Below are positions 11,166 to 24,500 of a stretch of 64,000 bases of DNA, piece by piece. Position 1 is the first letter of the stretch; each line of letters opens with the position of its first letter. The position numbers and the translations under genes are program-made. A model generated the notes under the pieces. That model searched no databases, had not been told where the DNA came from, and was given only the letters and a program-made list of their open reading frames with translations. Source of the DNA: Plasmopara viticola (Eukaryota > Oomycota > Peronosporomycetes > Peronosporales > Peronosporaceae); NCBI GenBank assembly GCA_001695595.3, contig MBPM02000074.1, forward strand, positions 248,001 to 312,000, given 5' to 3'.

Positions 11166-11560
11166 ATGATATTGGAACTTGTCAATCCTATCACAGCTTA
11201 TCATGATCTCATTGATCTTGCCAAGCGTATTGGAATTCATCTCAATGATATATTCGAGTCAAACGAGATCGCAAAGCCGCATTTAAAAAAAGGTTTATAC
11301 CTTGTATTACTAAGATCGCCTAAACTTGATATTGGACACTGGACGGCTTTTCGTAATGGAGATTGTTCTGATAGTATGGGAGAAGCCGCACATACTATGG
11401 GGCTGAGCGATGCAATACTAAACAATATAGAGGTACTTATGGCAACTATTGTGGCCTTAGGTGTATGCTTTGCTTTGTCTCAAGCAGCACAAAAGACCTG
11501 ATGAATTCAAAAGCATCAAAGATTTCGATTTGTCGACTCTTTATTAGATATGTTTATGGT
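11166..11560 (+). pseudogene. Adenain-like (Ulp1-fold) viral cysteine protease, frameshifted
   Basis: A 111-codon frame from 11166 carries IGHWTAF (candidate catalytic His) and DSMGEA (candidate Asp of the usual YFDS-G block). The expected Cys box is present but in another frame near 11440, reading YGNYCGLRC, so a shift separates the His/Asp part from the Cys part. Adenain-type proteases of adenoviruses, Polintons and related viruses mature virion proteins during assembly. Their His, Asp/Glu and Cys occur in this order and spacing. The second copy at 29.35 kb keeps the Cys box (NFCGPFC) but lacks the His/Asp segment. Assignment rests on motifs only. Confidence 0.65.
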
Positions 11561-11689
11561 ATATATCAATATTGTATCGCGAATGATTGAAATCCAGTAA
11601 TGCACCAGCTCTCAAGCTATTCAAATCTTTCAAGACTGGTAAGCTAAGCCTGACAGCCGATAAACTCAATAGTGTAGACCCTATTATTT

Positions 11690-12310
11690 TTCTTCATCAA
11701 ATTTCTTACAAGAAACACTAAAGTCTCGAAGGTAAGGCGCGGGCTTAGACTTGATCTTACCAGGCAGGAGATCGAGTAAGTTATAAGCAAGCCCAACGAG
11801 ATCCACGATCAAGATTTGGTTAACGACAGCATTCAATATTGTGGTGTACTCAGTAAGGGGCTGGATGCTGCCGTTCCAGCTATTGCTACAACTTTTGGTG
11901 TTCCTCAAGCTGAAATTTCGGCAAGAGCAACGATTAAGTCATTGACAGGAGTTGGTCTATATGACTCTGACAGCGATGAAGAGAAAAGTAGAGGACGCGT
12001 ATCTGTAGCGAATGTTCAGATATCAGCAAATAACACTTTATCTGATCTGAAGCGTAAGAGGGCTATCATGGACGGAGTTGATATACTTACGCAACAAACC
12101 AATCTTACCGGAACAGCAGCAAAATTAATCGCATAGAATCGGGTCTCAGCTAATCCAACCGACTAAAAGAGCGTTTCCTATTGCGATGACATAAAGAAGG
12201 GGAGAACTTATCGTCTGAGCCGGGTCATGCTCAGCCTAACGTTGACTATAGTCGAACTGCAAGATACAACATGAAGATGATTTAATATATATCAAAGGGA
12301 GAGAAAGATA
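11690..12310 (+). pseudogene. Virion-like protein remnant (plus strand), copy A
   Basis: An open frame of 106 codons at 11816-12136 (contains GLDAAVPAIATTFGVPQAE and SLTGVGLYDSDSDEEK) is preceded in the same frame by a basic stretch starting near 11720 and interrupted by one stop. Just downstream, 12150-12290 carries the decayed C-terminus of another protein ending NVDYSRTARYN. Copy B places about 3 kb of further coding remnants between these two pieces, so copy A has probably lost that interval near 12140. The family is not recognised. Position after the protease suggests a capsid-associated protein. Confidence 0.45.
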
Positions 12311-12639
12311 AAGAATTGTTTTCCTGGTATAGATATATGAGGATTGTGCACTGGGAATTAAGGCCAGTGAAGAGCAGGAAGTATCAAGTATGGAGACATC
12401 TTAATACGATAAAGCTTCGAAAGATTTCTTTTGGTGCGAGTGGCTTTGCTTATTATCAAGATTATACTCACACGTTGATCATAAAAATAAGTAAGGCGAC
12501 GTAGATTTTGTATGAGTCCAAAGTTAATTACTTACTTTTCGGCAGATTTTTTTCTCTCAAAAATATCTATGGTAGAGATAAAACATGTGGTGTATACGGA
12601 AAAAAATATTTTAAGCGAGACTAATCACTGACAGAAACG

Positions 12640-13723
12640 GTCAAATTGTTACACCAACAATCATGCATGCTGATCAGATTGTATCTTAAAAATGACGAAA
12701 AGAGCCATTCGAGTTGGTATTACTTTAATAGCAAACGTTTTTGTTTGGTAAGTCTATATGCCACCACCCTCTGTCCGAGGCGACGCTTTAACCTTCCCGA
12801 TAGACTTACCAAGGTCGGTTGCTCAAACAGCTACCTGAGTCTTCCGAGGACAATCCTTTTTGATATAACCTTCATTTCAGCCTTGAGATCAGCTACATTC
12901 AGATCAGCGTTGCCTTCATAGCCACCATCTAAGCTGGAAATGATACCAAGATTAAAAAAGGTGGTTTTATATGACCAGCGATAGTATCCTTATATTTAGA
13001 ACCTGAAATGAAACGATACCCACAGCCAGTCATTTTAGTGAAAGAGTGTCTTTGCCTATTTCAAGTTCACCTTTAAGTTTGTCGTATTCAGATTTGGGGA
13101 GTCTAATGGACCCACAAGCAGATTATGAGATTTGTATTCAAAAACGAGTGTTCGCGAGAAACTCCCTGAATTTTTTTTGTCATCAATACTGAGTTTGTCA
13201 TAAACTGACTAATTGATATGTTGCTTGAAGCCGAGAATTTAAATATTTGAGTGTAGCGGATCACTGATTACATGCTTGATGTGCGCTTGCGTCAATTCGA
13301 TCGAACATTGACCAAAATTTGGTATCAAATCGAGGATCCAAATGTACTTAAAACCGAGCTGACGATAGATGTATACCGACGAGGTGGCCCAACCTTGGAT
13401 CTCGTCGGTTCTTCCGCAACGCACAACGCCTTCAGGCGAAGCGACGCCAGCCTCGCTTATATTACGACCCTAAGCTTGCTTCCACTAGCAGCATTGATCG
13501 ATCTCTGATCTTGGCGATCCGATTTGTCTTTGTATTCAGTTTTTACATGTGATGCTTGATTATGTAATTTGACTTCGCAAAATAGACTGCATTTGTCGCT
13601 TTTATAGCTGATCTTGTCGCATTCGACGCTGATCTTGCCGGTTAAGAGTCTGAGCCTTCTAGCTTCCTCATAATGCTTCCAAGCCTCGCCATATTCTTGA
13701 AATATATATATAAAGATTTGCAA
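12640..13723 (-). pseudogene. Conserved Polinton-associated remnant (minus strand), copy A
   Basis: Minus-strand pieces shared with copy B (33870-34650): a Lys-rich tail near 12780-12880 (ATDLGKSIGKVK against ATDLDNSIKKID in copy B) and an upstream segment at about 13270-13510 with IYRQLGFKYIWI, preceded by RQDQRSINAAS. The shared amino-acid blocks in two differently broken copies argue for a real ancestral gene. I do not recognise the family. It lies between the protease/virion block and the polymerase. Confidence 0.45.
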
Positions 13724-16700
13724 AATAACATCGTAATCACAATCTTTACTACTTTGACGCTAATTATTATGAGTAGACTTTAAGATGGCCTCACTTCGTA
13801 CTTAAAGATTGTCATCAAGGTAATTTTGTCGTTGTTGATCTTTTAAACCAATTCGGTCTTTCTTTCATCGGTTGGTAAGAATGCGTATTGAACATCCTTG
13901 AGATACCAATCTATATTCTCAATATCGTCAAGTAGAGCTGTAAAGGTATCCATCCATCGGATAGTCCTCATCAACCCCTTAGGAGCTTCACCAGATACTT
14001 GCTTATGCTTACTTAAATCTATGATCCTGCATAATAATGGTTTGGAATCAGTTAACTTTTAATAATAGTACGTTTGGTGATAATCTCATGCGTTGTTTCA
14101 ACAACAGGTGATAGTTGGAACAATATTTAAATATCGTTCGTCTGGAGTTGTGTGTAGTAATCTATCAGTATCCTTTTGAAAACATTGTCCGCATTGCTCA
14201 GCATTGGGTCCATACCTTCATCGATAACACTCATTGCTCCATGTTCCTCTTCTCCATCACCTTCTTTGAAATCCTTTGCGCTAAATTTTTCGCCATTATT
14301 AATAATCTTCTCTAACTAACGTCCTCTTCTCTCTCTGATCATATTGACATATGGTCGTAGCGACAAACTCAATTTACCTTCTTCAAGATTTCTGGCATTG
14401 TCATACTGCTTTCTCATAGACGTTAATTGATATTTCATCAACACACACATCCATCGTTATCAATAGGGAGCCTTATCCAAGATTGGAACAATCTTTTTGG
14501 TCAATCCATTACTATCGTGCAATCCCTCATTTATACTTGTGATCCAAAACGGTTTGAGTTTGCTATACATTCGATCAAAATTTGTGGAACTTGAACATCG
14601 GATATAAAACTATCTTCAAGTCTAGTTTGGTACGATCAGTAAGATTCCCTTTTTAAAGAACTGACTCTATTCATTTTATCAAGATATATTGCCGTTTCTG
14701 TCAAGAACTTTGTCTAGCCTCTTTTCCCTTTTCGTTGCGTTCTTTCTTATCATAATCACAAGTGAAGTCCTTTCATCATTGGTGATAATAACACGTACGT
14801 CTCACTCCAATAACAGCCGGGACTGAAACAAACTTGTTTAATCTAATCCTATAAGTTTTTGCTTTTCTTCCAACGTCAATACTTCGTTAGTTGAATCCCT
14901 TTAGCATCAACTGAATAAACGCGGAGGAATAATAGCTTGCTTTGATCTGTTTTGATCTTTAATTTCATCGATCTCATCATCACTGACTGTATAGTATCCT
15001 CTCCATTGATACAATCATTCATCATTGGTGTGTTGCTGATACCAATTCAACTAGTAATGTCTTCCCAAGACACCAGCATCAACTGGTGAAGGGTTGACCT
15101 GTACGCTAGCATCTACTATTGTTCAAGCTCAGACCTTATAGTTCGTTTAAGAGTATTCATGTCTCAAACTACGTTAAGTCCGATTAAGCAACTACCAGAT
15201 CAATCGTACTTTACATCGTTTGCTTTTTTATCGTTAAGAAAAAATTCGTCAGATCCAAAACTCATACCAGTCTGAGTTGCTTCGTGTGATTTCTTGAAGA
15301 CTGTAGCAATCACATTTGTAATATCATTTTTCAATGAAGTTCCGGCATACATTTGACGGTTAGTGTTGAATCGTCGGCAGTGATCCGTTTCAAAAAGCTC
15401 TTGACGTTTTTGCCCTTTCTGAGTGAGCGGTGAAAAACTACTGGTCCTACATCAAACAAAAATAAAATGAGTAGTGTTTAATGCCCTTACATCGAACTCA
15501 GCATAACTGACTCATGTCTTTTTGATTGTTAGATATGACAAATACTATCGCGATTCTTAATGAAATGGAACCTCATGTAATGCTGCAATCCATGTCGATG
15601 TTTTCGATTGACAACTGGTCTGCAAAAATTTGCGCATGTATTAAATTCAGCAACTCATTCTTATTTTGGCTAATCTCGCAGATGCTCCAAAGCTTACGCC
15701 GGAGCTGAGCGAGCTCGCGTTTTTTCCTGCACAGCTCGGTCACATAATTGTCTAATTGGACCAGATAATTTTCAAAAATTTCAGAAAAATATTTGAGATC
15801 ATATACTTTAGTCAAAGTTTACAGAGGATGCCTTTACCAATTTACTAATTTGGCGCATTGTTAGTGCCCAATACCCTTCTCAAGAGCGGATATATCTTTG
15901 ACTCAAATAATATGTGGCCTTCAATTCGACAGCCACGTCTGGTGTAATAGCTTCAGAAAGAATGGCTTTAAAGCCCCGAAATATTCCTGCTCTAATTCAG
16001 ACCGCCTTTTTTTAAATGAACGGAGATTTGAGAATGGCTCCTAGGCGTAAGGCTCTTAACTATCAGATAATCGTACTCCACACCATGTCGTCTTAAGGAT
16101 TTGTCAGGGTTATTACCAGCATCTGTAATCTCTGGTAAACCTTTTGAGTTTGTTTGGTACCTTCATCGAGCAGATGATTTTTTTAAATGCTTGCTTTTTG
16201 GGACGGTTTAACTCGCTTGATTTGACGTCAACCTCAATTCTATCGGCTATTACCTGATTTTGACTCAGTACTGCATCCATTACTATGCCTAATTGCTCAT
16301 TTGGGGTCACATCAATGAACAACGAAATTTGGAATCTAAATATTCATTAACATCAGTGATAAACCTTTGTGTAATAATCTTAAGGGCATTTTGAATAGTT
16401 CTGTTCTAACATTCTGTTGAGATATTCGATTTTATTTATACTTCCATGATCACTTGGCTCGTTGTTGCAGTGCTCGAATGTCTTGGATAAAGCTCTTGGA
16501 CTCGTAACCTCATGAGCTCACTACCAATATAAGGTGTTAGGATATCAGCTTTGTGGAGACGAGCAAACGCTTCATGCGCTGCTATCACAGTTGCTGCTGT
16601 CTTGGTTCTTAAAAGCTTTGCATACCCTTGCCTTAAGTTGATTTTGATAGCAGTCAAATATAAACGTTTAACCGAAAATGCACGATCAGTATGCTACGAG

Positions 16701-16918
16701 TTGAGGTAATGCAAAGACCTTCATGTTCCTCTTTCCTGAATTCGCTGAATACTGGTCTGAATTTCATACCAATTCTATTTTATCGCGAAAAATGTCCTAT
16801 GCCTAATAATAGAGAGCTTGAGCTACGATAAATTCGGCTCTTGCGTCATAGCAGAATTTCTTTAGCAGCGCCTCCAAGACCTATATTTACATTGAAAGAT
16901 TTCCTTGTGGTTACTGGC
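13724..16918 (-). other. Decayed Polinton coding tract between virion block and polymerase
   Basis: Broken minus-strand frames predominate. The better ones are 15573-15815 (80 codons), a run around 15210-15440 including MYAGTSLKNDITNVIATVFK, 16113-16322 (69 codons, starts MFIDVTPNEQLGIVMDAV) and 16436-16657 (73 codons, with ARLHKADILTPYIGSELMRL). They share strand with the polymerase and may be the products downstream of it. None is recognisable, and no integrase DDE signature or Walker-type ATPase was found here. Confidence 0.4.
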
Positions 16919-19900
16919 TTAAATATGAAGTGCTTCAACCGTAATACCATCATCATCAAGAACCCGACGTTTGCCACAGTATTAATTGAACTCTGTTTCG
17001 TTCTGAATGAAGGAAATAATAGGTTTGGTTTTACGATAGTCTGTACCCCTTGTTTGTACTTTGCAGCCTGATGAAATTTCGTACGACAGTCTCAATTTGA
17101 AAGTTTTAAACATATTTGTCTAAACGACTTTTCTGCTGAGTGGCCTTCGCTGAAACTTTTTGTTCGGATGTGTCACCAGGTAGGTAGCAGTAACAGTTGT
17201 TACTCGATGGTGAGACCATGGTATCACCTGACTATTCGTCGTTAAACAAACAATAAGTTTGGCCTTCAAATTTGGCTACATCAGTGTTGTAGTCGCGTGG
17301 AAACCAATTGTAGTTGTGCTTCTAAAAGTGGATTTGTAGCTCTAGCTTGATACAGGAAAACCACAGCTGATAGCGATATAAGCGGAATTACTGTCTATCT
17401 CTTGATACTGGAAGTCAGAGCGATCGAAGTAGGTATCTATGCAGTCGTAGTGATTTGGAAACAAGCGTATTCTAACAAGATAATATATAGCAATCGACAT
17501 TAAGATTGGGCTCTTATTATTAAGTCGACGCTATTTCATCGTATTTTCACATGCATCATTAGCTCCTCGAGACCATGAGTGTTCGAATTTGTTCGTAATG
17601 GTTTTGTCGCCTGACTCATAGTTAATCTCTTTGTGCTTACTCATGTCCATTTCAGATCGTCACCGCCCTCGACTTATCAACATCACCCTCTCGTCGATCA
17701 TTTGATGTAGACTTTATAAAGAGGGCAAAAACCTTGTGAGAGCTGGATTTGACAAAGCAGTGAGTCTTGGTTATCTACATACCAAGAGAAAGCTACCATT
17801 TGCGCAGAGGAGTGAAGGCGAGAAGATCTTCACCAAAGCAGCTACTAATCAACTTCCGAGCTGATTTTGCTCGGCTTTGCTTGCGCACGTCATTATAAGG
17901 GAACATGTGCTTGACAATGACGCTCTACTTCGTACCGTCGATAAGTACATTCTTGAAAATCGGAGTCATCTCACCAAAGCAGTCTTTGTGGTGTTCTAGT
18001 ATTTGAACCTCACACTCGAGAAAGCCGAGTACCTTGTCTGCTTTGGTGTCGTCGATAATACTACCATACGCTTCAACCGTAGTCAGTCGACCGCACGGCA
18101 TCTCATCACCAAAATTTACAGATTTGAAGCGTTAGCGTCGTCTCCAATAATTTCCTTACATACCTTATCACTTCGAAGTTTTGTTTCATTACTTTTAGTG
18201 TAACAATTGAAGAAAATAGATGAACCTTTAGCAACGGTGGCCTTCATCTCAGAGTAAATGCTCTTTTTCTCCTTGACGATCGGGTTTACAGTCAATCCTA
18301 GCTGAACTCACGCAACTTTTGAAGCTGAAACCCCTTAAGCGATCTATCTTTACGAGCTGTATTTCAATTGACACAGCTGACCGAGGCATTACCGTGGATG
18401 TGGCCAGGCTTTGACACGTCCATTGAAGCGGTATCAGCAGTCAGCTAACAGAAGCATAGACCACTTAGATACTTTTGCTCTTGCAGCAATGCATTCAAAT
18501 GCTTGAGTGTCGTACTCAATTTGGTTTGCCTTAGCATCCTGACTTTTGCAGCCAGCCATGCGCTTGCTAGAAATTTAAATTTGTTGACACCTTATTCATC
18601 CGGATATCGGAGGTTATTGATGCAATCATGATACATGACCTTTTTTGAAAAACCAGGTAAGGACGCTCAATTCGCAGCAAACATATCCAGGTCGGAGCGT
18701 CTGAACAGCTCTCAATGAGCCCAGATATCTTTGGCGAAGATTACTTAGTCGAGATTATTGTACCAGACTAGTAGGTTTGTGATCGATTTTGTCACGTAGT
18801 AATACCACACGAGCTTCACTCGTTCGTAATTATCGCTGGTGATGCTTGTTCCACGGTACTTGCTATCAAAAGCAGACTTAGGCGAGATAACGGTCTGGCT
18901 TAGAACATTTAACGTGACAATTTACTCGTAAGGGACCCTTACCAAGACAACAGATACATCTAATTTTGTCATCACATTTGCAGCCACCGAGATATGTTGT
19001 AGGATACTTGCCGTAGCTGGTAACAGCTACGACATATGATGCTAATTTCAAGCATTTTCATGTTTGATGTGGCAATGCACATACAGCTGAGTTTATTGAA
19101 GATAGATGTAATCTTATCGGTACCAATAACGAACAAAAGGGAACACAACCATTAATTTAAACACGAGAAAGAGAGGTTAGTGCCACTGCTGTTGTGCAAA
19201 TGGAAATAAAACTCGGTTGTGGGAACGATGCTAATAGTCAAGCCGATCAAAGTCGCAATAAAGACTACGAAGAGGCTTTAAGTAGTGAAGAGACACGAGG
19301 GCTGCCAGCAGAGAGAAGAATAGAGCAGAAGAATGACGATTTTGAAAGAAAGTAAAGTATATTGACACTAAAGACGATATGATGAAAGCAGACAAAAAAG
19401 GCTGGAATGCCAAGTTGGCGACAATGATAAAGCTGAGCTACCGCACAGTTTGGTCGACGTACTCTGTGACGCAGCAATGTGTAATGAAGAAGAACCAACA
19501 CCAAATGAGCCTAGCGTGGGAGCAAACAGCGAAACTGACGCCCCGTGTGAGCCAGCACTACAGAACATAGATGAAATTTCTGTTAGGCTGGAAATATTTG
19601 AATCATCTAATCCTGAATAATCGGTGGTGTAGATATACGTAGGATTGACGAAAATGCAGGTACTACAAATGATTTTGTGGATGTGGTTACTGAACAATCT
19701 GCTATTTTAGCTCTCCGTATTCCGACCTTGCTTACCAAAGCCAAGACTGCCTTGAACGTCAAATACGTTGGCATACTTTCCTTTTATAATTCAACTCTCG
19801 ACATCAGACATTTTGTAGTATTGACTCCTGAAGTTCCCATATCCGTCAGTCCGTGAGCGTTGATGATTTTTTTGTAAAAGCAACTTGTTCTTTTCGACAT

Positions 19901-20700
19901 TGTAGTGCTTGACCTTCACATTAACACCACCAATATATTTGAACGCATACGTAAGTAGCATCTTCGTCTCATCATTTACAAAGCAACGCGCCTTCTCGGC
20001 TAAACTATCAGCTACTGATACAGACACCGGGATGTGCTCGTTTGTAAACACAGTATATTCTCCGTGTTGAGTCGCAATAGGCGAAGGGTGATCAAAAGCG
20101 AGATGTACTAATCTAACCTATCAAGCAGTGATCGTATTGCAATCCAAGCGAGTTTGTAGGTAATTGGCTTAGCTAAGTTGTACACGAGCTCGTACTGATT
20201 TGGTTTTGTAGCTTTTAACCCTTTCAGCGCTGACGAAAGCCACTTCACACTTAGGGCACTAACACTCAGCCTAAAGCATATCGATGTTCTTGATATAGAA
20301 ACATATTCTCGAACGATAAATATCGATAGCTTTATCCTTCTTGTCCGATCGATGAATGCCTCTTACATTTACAGAACCCACATCCATGATCAATACGCTG
20401 ATACCAAGAAGCAGTTCTTCAACCTCATCAAGCTGAAGTGGGTTAATAGGTTTGAAGCTTCAGAACTGATTTAACGTATATTTCAATCCTCCAAGAAAAC
20501 AGTAGCGCTAGAATGCCTTCCCCACATGAGCCGAAATTCTACGAGGATCCTTCTTAGCGCTCTGAAATGTGTACTAGGCGATGCAGTGGAAGACGCACTT
20601 GTTGTTGGGCTTAGAAAGTTGATTACAAGCTTGTTTTTAAAGTATAATCGTAAGACTAACAACTTCGCTATCTTTTAGGGTAAATTCATGAAATGTTGAA
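16919..20700 (-). pseudogene. Polinton/Maverick-type DNA polymerase B, degenerate
   Basis: Read on the minus strand in broken frames, the piece order matches a protein-primed family-B polymerase. An N-terminal block lies near 20580 (NQLSKPNNKCVFHC). There is a segment near 20390 (SVNVRGIHRSDKKDKAID), and PVSVSVADSLAEKARCFVND near 20000. A mid-domain DLDMFAAN lies near 18670. Palm-region pieces GFLECEVQ and EMTPIFKNVLIDG lie near 17950-18050, with LLAFTPLRKW near 17830. The motif C region at 17371-17415 reads EIDSNSAYIA, where the family normally has a DTDS core. The C-terminal block RRVLDDDGIT ends at a stop at 16919. Several stops and frameshifts are present, so it is dead. The N-terminus may extend towards 21.1 kb. 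Confidence 0.8.
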
Positions 20701-21509
20701 TGCAGTGGCCGCCCTGAGCCTTTATCTGGAGCTGGGGTTGTTCAATTTGTCAGCCAACTCCATAGACCGGACTTTTGAAATTGCCTTTTCCAATTATCCG
20801 CCATGGTGTTAATTGTGAGAGACAAGCTTATGAAATACACTAGTGGTTGCAAGATTTATGTAGAAGTAGCGACAAGGTCGCACCCGAGAGCAAAATTTAC
20901 TGTGAACGCATTTGCCAAGTCGAAAGAACATTTTCGAGCTTATTGTAATAACCAGTAGTCTCAACACCCTCATATAGTTGTGCTTCCACGTGCTTATTAT
21001 TGTAAGAACGGTAGTTGGGATCGGCTGTATAGTTGGGCTACATATTGTTCCCAAATTTTCCGAACGAATTCTGGAAATGCATCTCTCAATGATTGGGCGC
21101 AAAAGATGCTTACATGCACCATCTTTCCTGCTCTACCACGCACCTTAACACGATAGCTACTACCTTTGATAGCTTGTATCATACAATCTCTTTAATCCTT
21201 TTATCTCGCATGCAAACATGTTGCCTGTATATGCTTGGCTATTTTTTTCTTGATTCATTTTCTTATACCAGAAGTAGTGAGACCTGTATTTGTGCATATA
21301 TTGTAGCATTTTTCATTGAAATACGAAAAACGCTGTTCTGGAACAATCGGCACCACTAAATTGCAGCGCGAAGGTTGTCTAATTTACAATGTCCGCTAAT
21401 CTTAAGTCAAAATATTTGTCGTCAGAAGGTTGCTCAGGTCTGAACCGCATATCACTTCATTGGCTTTTACAAAGCTCTGGTAGATCATACAAAGAGCGCT
21501 GAAAAGTTC

Positions 21510-24500
21510 AGCAAGCATGGTCCGACGAAGGGGTCGTAAGGCTGGGCGCATAGCAGCAAACCCTCGACCTAATCAACAGAGCCAACGTCGCACTCAATTT
21601 TTTGAGCGCCAAATTTGCAAGATATGGCAAGTGTTAATGGCCAAGCGATTTCAATCGCTCAGGCTTATGTAACTTCTTTTGCAGCGCTAGGACAAGGCAC
21701 ACCGTCCGCGCAATCGCTACTGTTGCATCTCACTCAGCAACAAAATCAATATCAAGCGCAGGTGCAAGTTCAAATGCAACAGTCTTATTAGCGCATCAAG
21801 TTTCTCATTTCGTTAAGACGCTAGCAGAAGGGAAAAGAACTTGCTGCTTATAAAAGAGATTTGGCAAAGATGGTGAATTATGGTTCTTCGCAACGGAACA
21901 GTACTGAGCCAATAGCGCCACTTGATGACAACAGAGTCGTCAGATTTTGAGACCTTTATGATGACAAATCCGTATTAATTACATTGTGCTTCATTGCCGA
22001 CTGCGAGCACATGAGCGTGCACAAGACATGGCCACTTTTAAAAACTCGATAGCGCATACGCTTGAGCTTTAAGGATTTCAAGTGTGATCTTCGGTAGCGG
22101 AGTTTCCATATGAAACAAAGTGAAACTATCCACGAGTACGTCTCTAAATGTTAGGTTTTGATGTCCCAAACTGAATTGGAATTCAGTGAGTTGTAAAGCG
22201 GCTCTTTTTCGATAGAGTAATACGGGAAGAAAGCGTAAGGAAGATCATGCAAGAGAGACCACGCCCTCTCTAGGAGGCTATTGAAGTTGCGTTCTAATTT
22301 GAGGTTTTTCATTGCAAAAAAAGAAATCGTATATCGTCCAAGTCATTCAGCACTGTGTCTACAGAGTTAACCTATCGAGCAAATAAGTCACGACCTCAGA
22401 ACTTTGAAAAGAGGAAGACAGAACGACAACTGGACTAGTTTGGCAATATGTAACAATTGTGGCTTTGTCGGCCACATATCGCCGCAATGTACTACTCCTA
22501 AACGTAATGCAGCAAATTAGTATATACGAAGTGCACCATATGCTATTTTCGAGGCAGGAGCTTGAGCTTCTGCCTCGAGAATAGCATATGGTGCATTGGT
22601 GAAGAGAGACTCGTGACCGTCTTGATTGACAATGGATGTAGTCATAAAGGTGTGTCAGAAGAACTGGTGAAGCTACTTCAGCTCGGAGTAATCAAAGATG
22701 AATTCATACAAGTCGACCTTGTTTGCGACTAGATTATTCACTGCCCCCGACGAACTGTGCACATCAATTTGTAAATACATCGGGAACGTTTCAAGTGATG
22801 AATCTTCCTGAAACAAGGACATTATCCTTCGTATGTTGTGGCTTCGTAAGCACAGGACGCATCCTAACTTCAGCACGGAGCACCACGCGGCAACTTGACT
22901 AAAATCGCGTAGTCAACGCCCGTCCGGATGGACTGCTGGAAAACGCAAGACCCGAATAGATAAGAGCCACAAGATTTTGAGATTACTATTGGAAACAAGG
23001 CCACCATGGCCGTCAAGGGATGACACAGCTAACTTCTTCTAGCCGGTTTCTGAGCATGTTTGTAGGAATCGCTGAGGGACATTTTGGCGTCTGAAATGCT
23101 GTGCAAGTATGCAGTTAAAGTATTTCGCATAGAGCTTCCTAGTGAGCCGCTATCAGTCGGGAAGGAATTGTGCATGAAATCTTGCTCAAGCCTGGTAGCA
23201 AGCTGATATCCGTCGAATAATGGTACCAAAGTCCCGAACAGCGCAAGACAATCGAAATTGGATCAGAGGGATAGTTCAAGCAGGCATTATCCGACCAAGT
23301 ACGTCTTTGTTTTCGGCACCAACGTTTTGTGTCATGAGGCGTTTAGATTGGTACATTTTTGACAATTATTTTCAGCTAAATCTAGCGACGATCTTACTGA
23401 CAATAGCCGGTGCCGCGTAAGGAAAACGCCTTTGACGCTATGTCCGGAAGTCATTGGGTTTGTGCATGTACCTTATTGGGGATACTATCAGGCTTAATTG
23501 CGTGGATCTTATATCCTATTTGCCGCTTTTTACCCCAGATGGTCTACTTGAGTACCTAGTATCTCTCATGGGACTGGGCGGAAGCCTAGTACATTTAATC
23601 GTCTTTTGCAGAAAGTCATTTGAGATTAAAGGGATGTGATGAGAGTTGACGACATCTACGCGTTCACACATAACGGAAATGTCGCAGACCACGTTACGGC
23701 TTTAGACCGTGTACTTAACGGTGTGAAAAAAAGCAACTTCACATGAAGTTATTAAAGTGTCAGTGCTGCGTAGATGAGATTCCATGCTTCAGATACTTTA
23801 TCGGACGAAAAGCGTCCGAATGGACCCCAACAAGATTAAAAGCATCGTAGAATGGACGGTACCCAAGCCAAAGAAGCAATTGGGGTGCTTGTTAGGCAAT
23901 ACACTCTATATTTCAAGGTTCCGCAAGAATTTTGCGCAATCTGCAGACCAACTCCGCAACAGTATAATAACAATGTATGCGTGGAATAGAGACCTAAAAG
24001 TACACCATTTAAAAGCTGTAAAAAGGAGATGAGGTGCCAAAGTACTCATTGCAGGATTACATTTTGTACTACCAAAGTGGCGAAGATGAATTTCCACGAC
24101 TATATAATTTAGACGACGAAGAAATAAAAAATGGCGTCATCTGTAAAAACCATGATTCTGTATCGGCAGGCCATCCAGAATTAAACAATTATGCCGCACG
24201 CCGAAAATATTACTGGCCAAAAATGACGAAGTACGTCTAGCGCTACGTTAACACACGCGAAATGTGTTAGCGCAACAAGGCTGGACAGACGAAACTTTTA
24301 GAATCATCACAAAAAGTGGTTTCAATGCCGTCATGGTGATTGCGGATCCCTTGACAAAACGGACCATGTTCATTGCTACAGAGACTGCGGACAATACTGT
24401 AGGTATCGCAAAGGTCTTCATGAAGAAATATATGAAAGACCAAAGACCATTGTGTCCGACCGAGACACCAAGTTTACATTGAAGTTATGGAAAGCAATCG

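Larger units (their letters stand above)
9000..21360. mobile_element. Degenerate Maverick/Polinton-like endogenous virus, copy A
   Basis: About 12 kb whose recognisable genes are a minus-strand family-B DNA polymerase (16919 to about 20700) and a plus-strand adenain-like cysteine protease (about 11166-11560). These two hallmarks together point to a Polinton/Maverick or closely related adintovirus-like element. Between and around them are virion-like remnants on both strands (9.34-11.1 minus, 11.7-12.3 plus, 12.7-13.7 minus, 14-16.7 minus). All frames are broken by stops and shifts. I did not identify a retroviral-type integrase, a packaging ATPase, a definite major capsid protein or terminal inverted repeats, so element limits are approximate. 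The left 4.6 kb is repeated at 27.4-34.66 kb. The element is dead as a replicon. Confidence 0.75.

Noticed and set aside
17700..17870. Apparent plus-strand coding text
   Set aside because: The minus strand in the same place reads as the polymerase palm region (LLAFTPLRKW and following), which fits the surrounding polymerase pieces.
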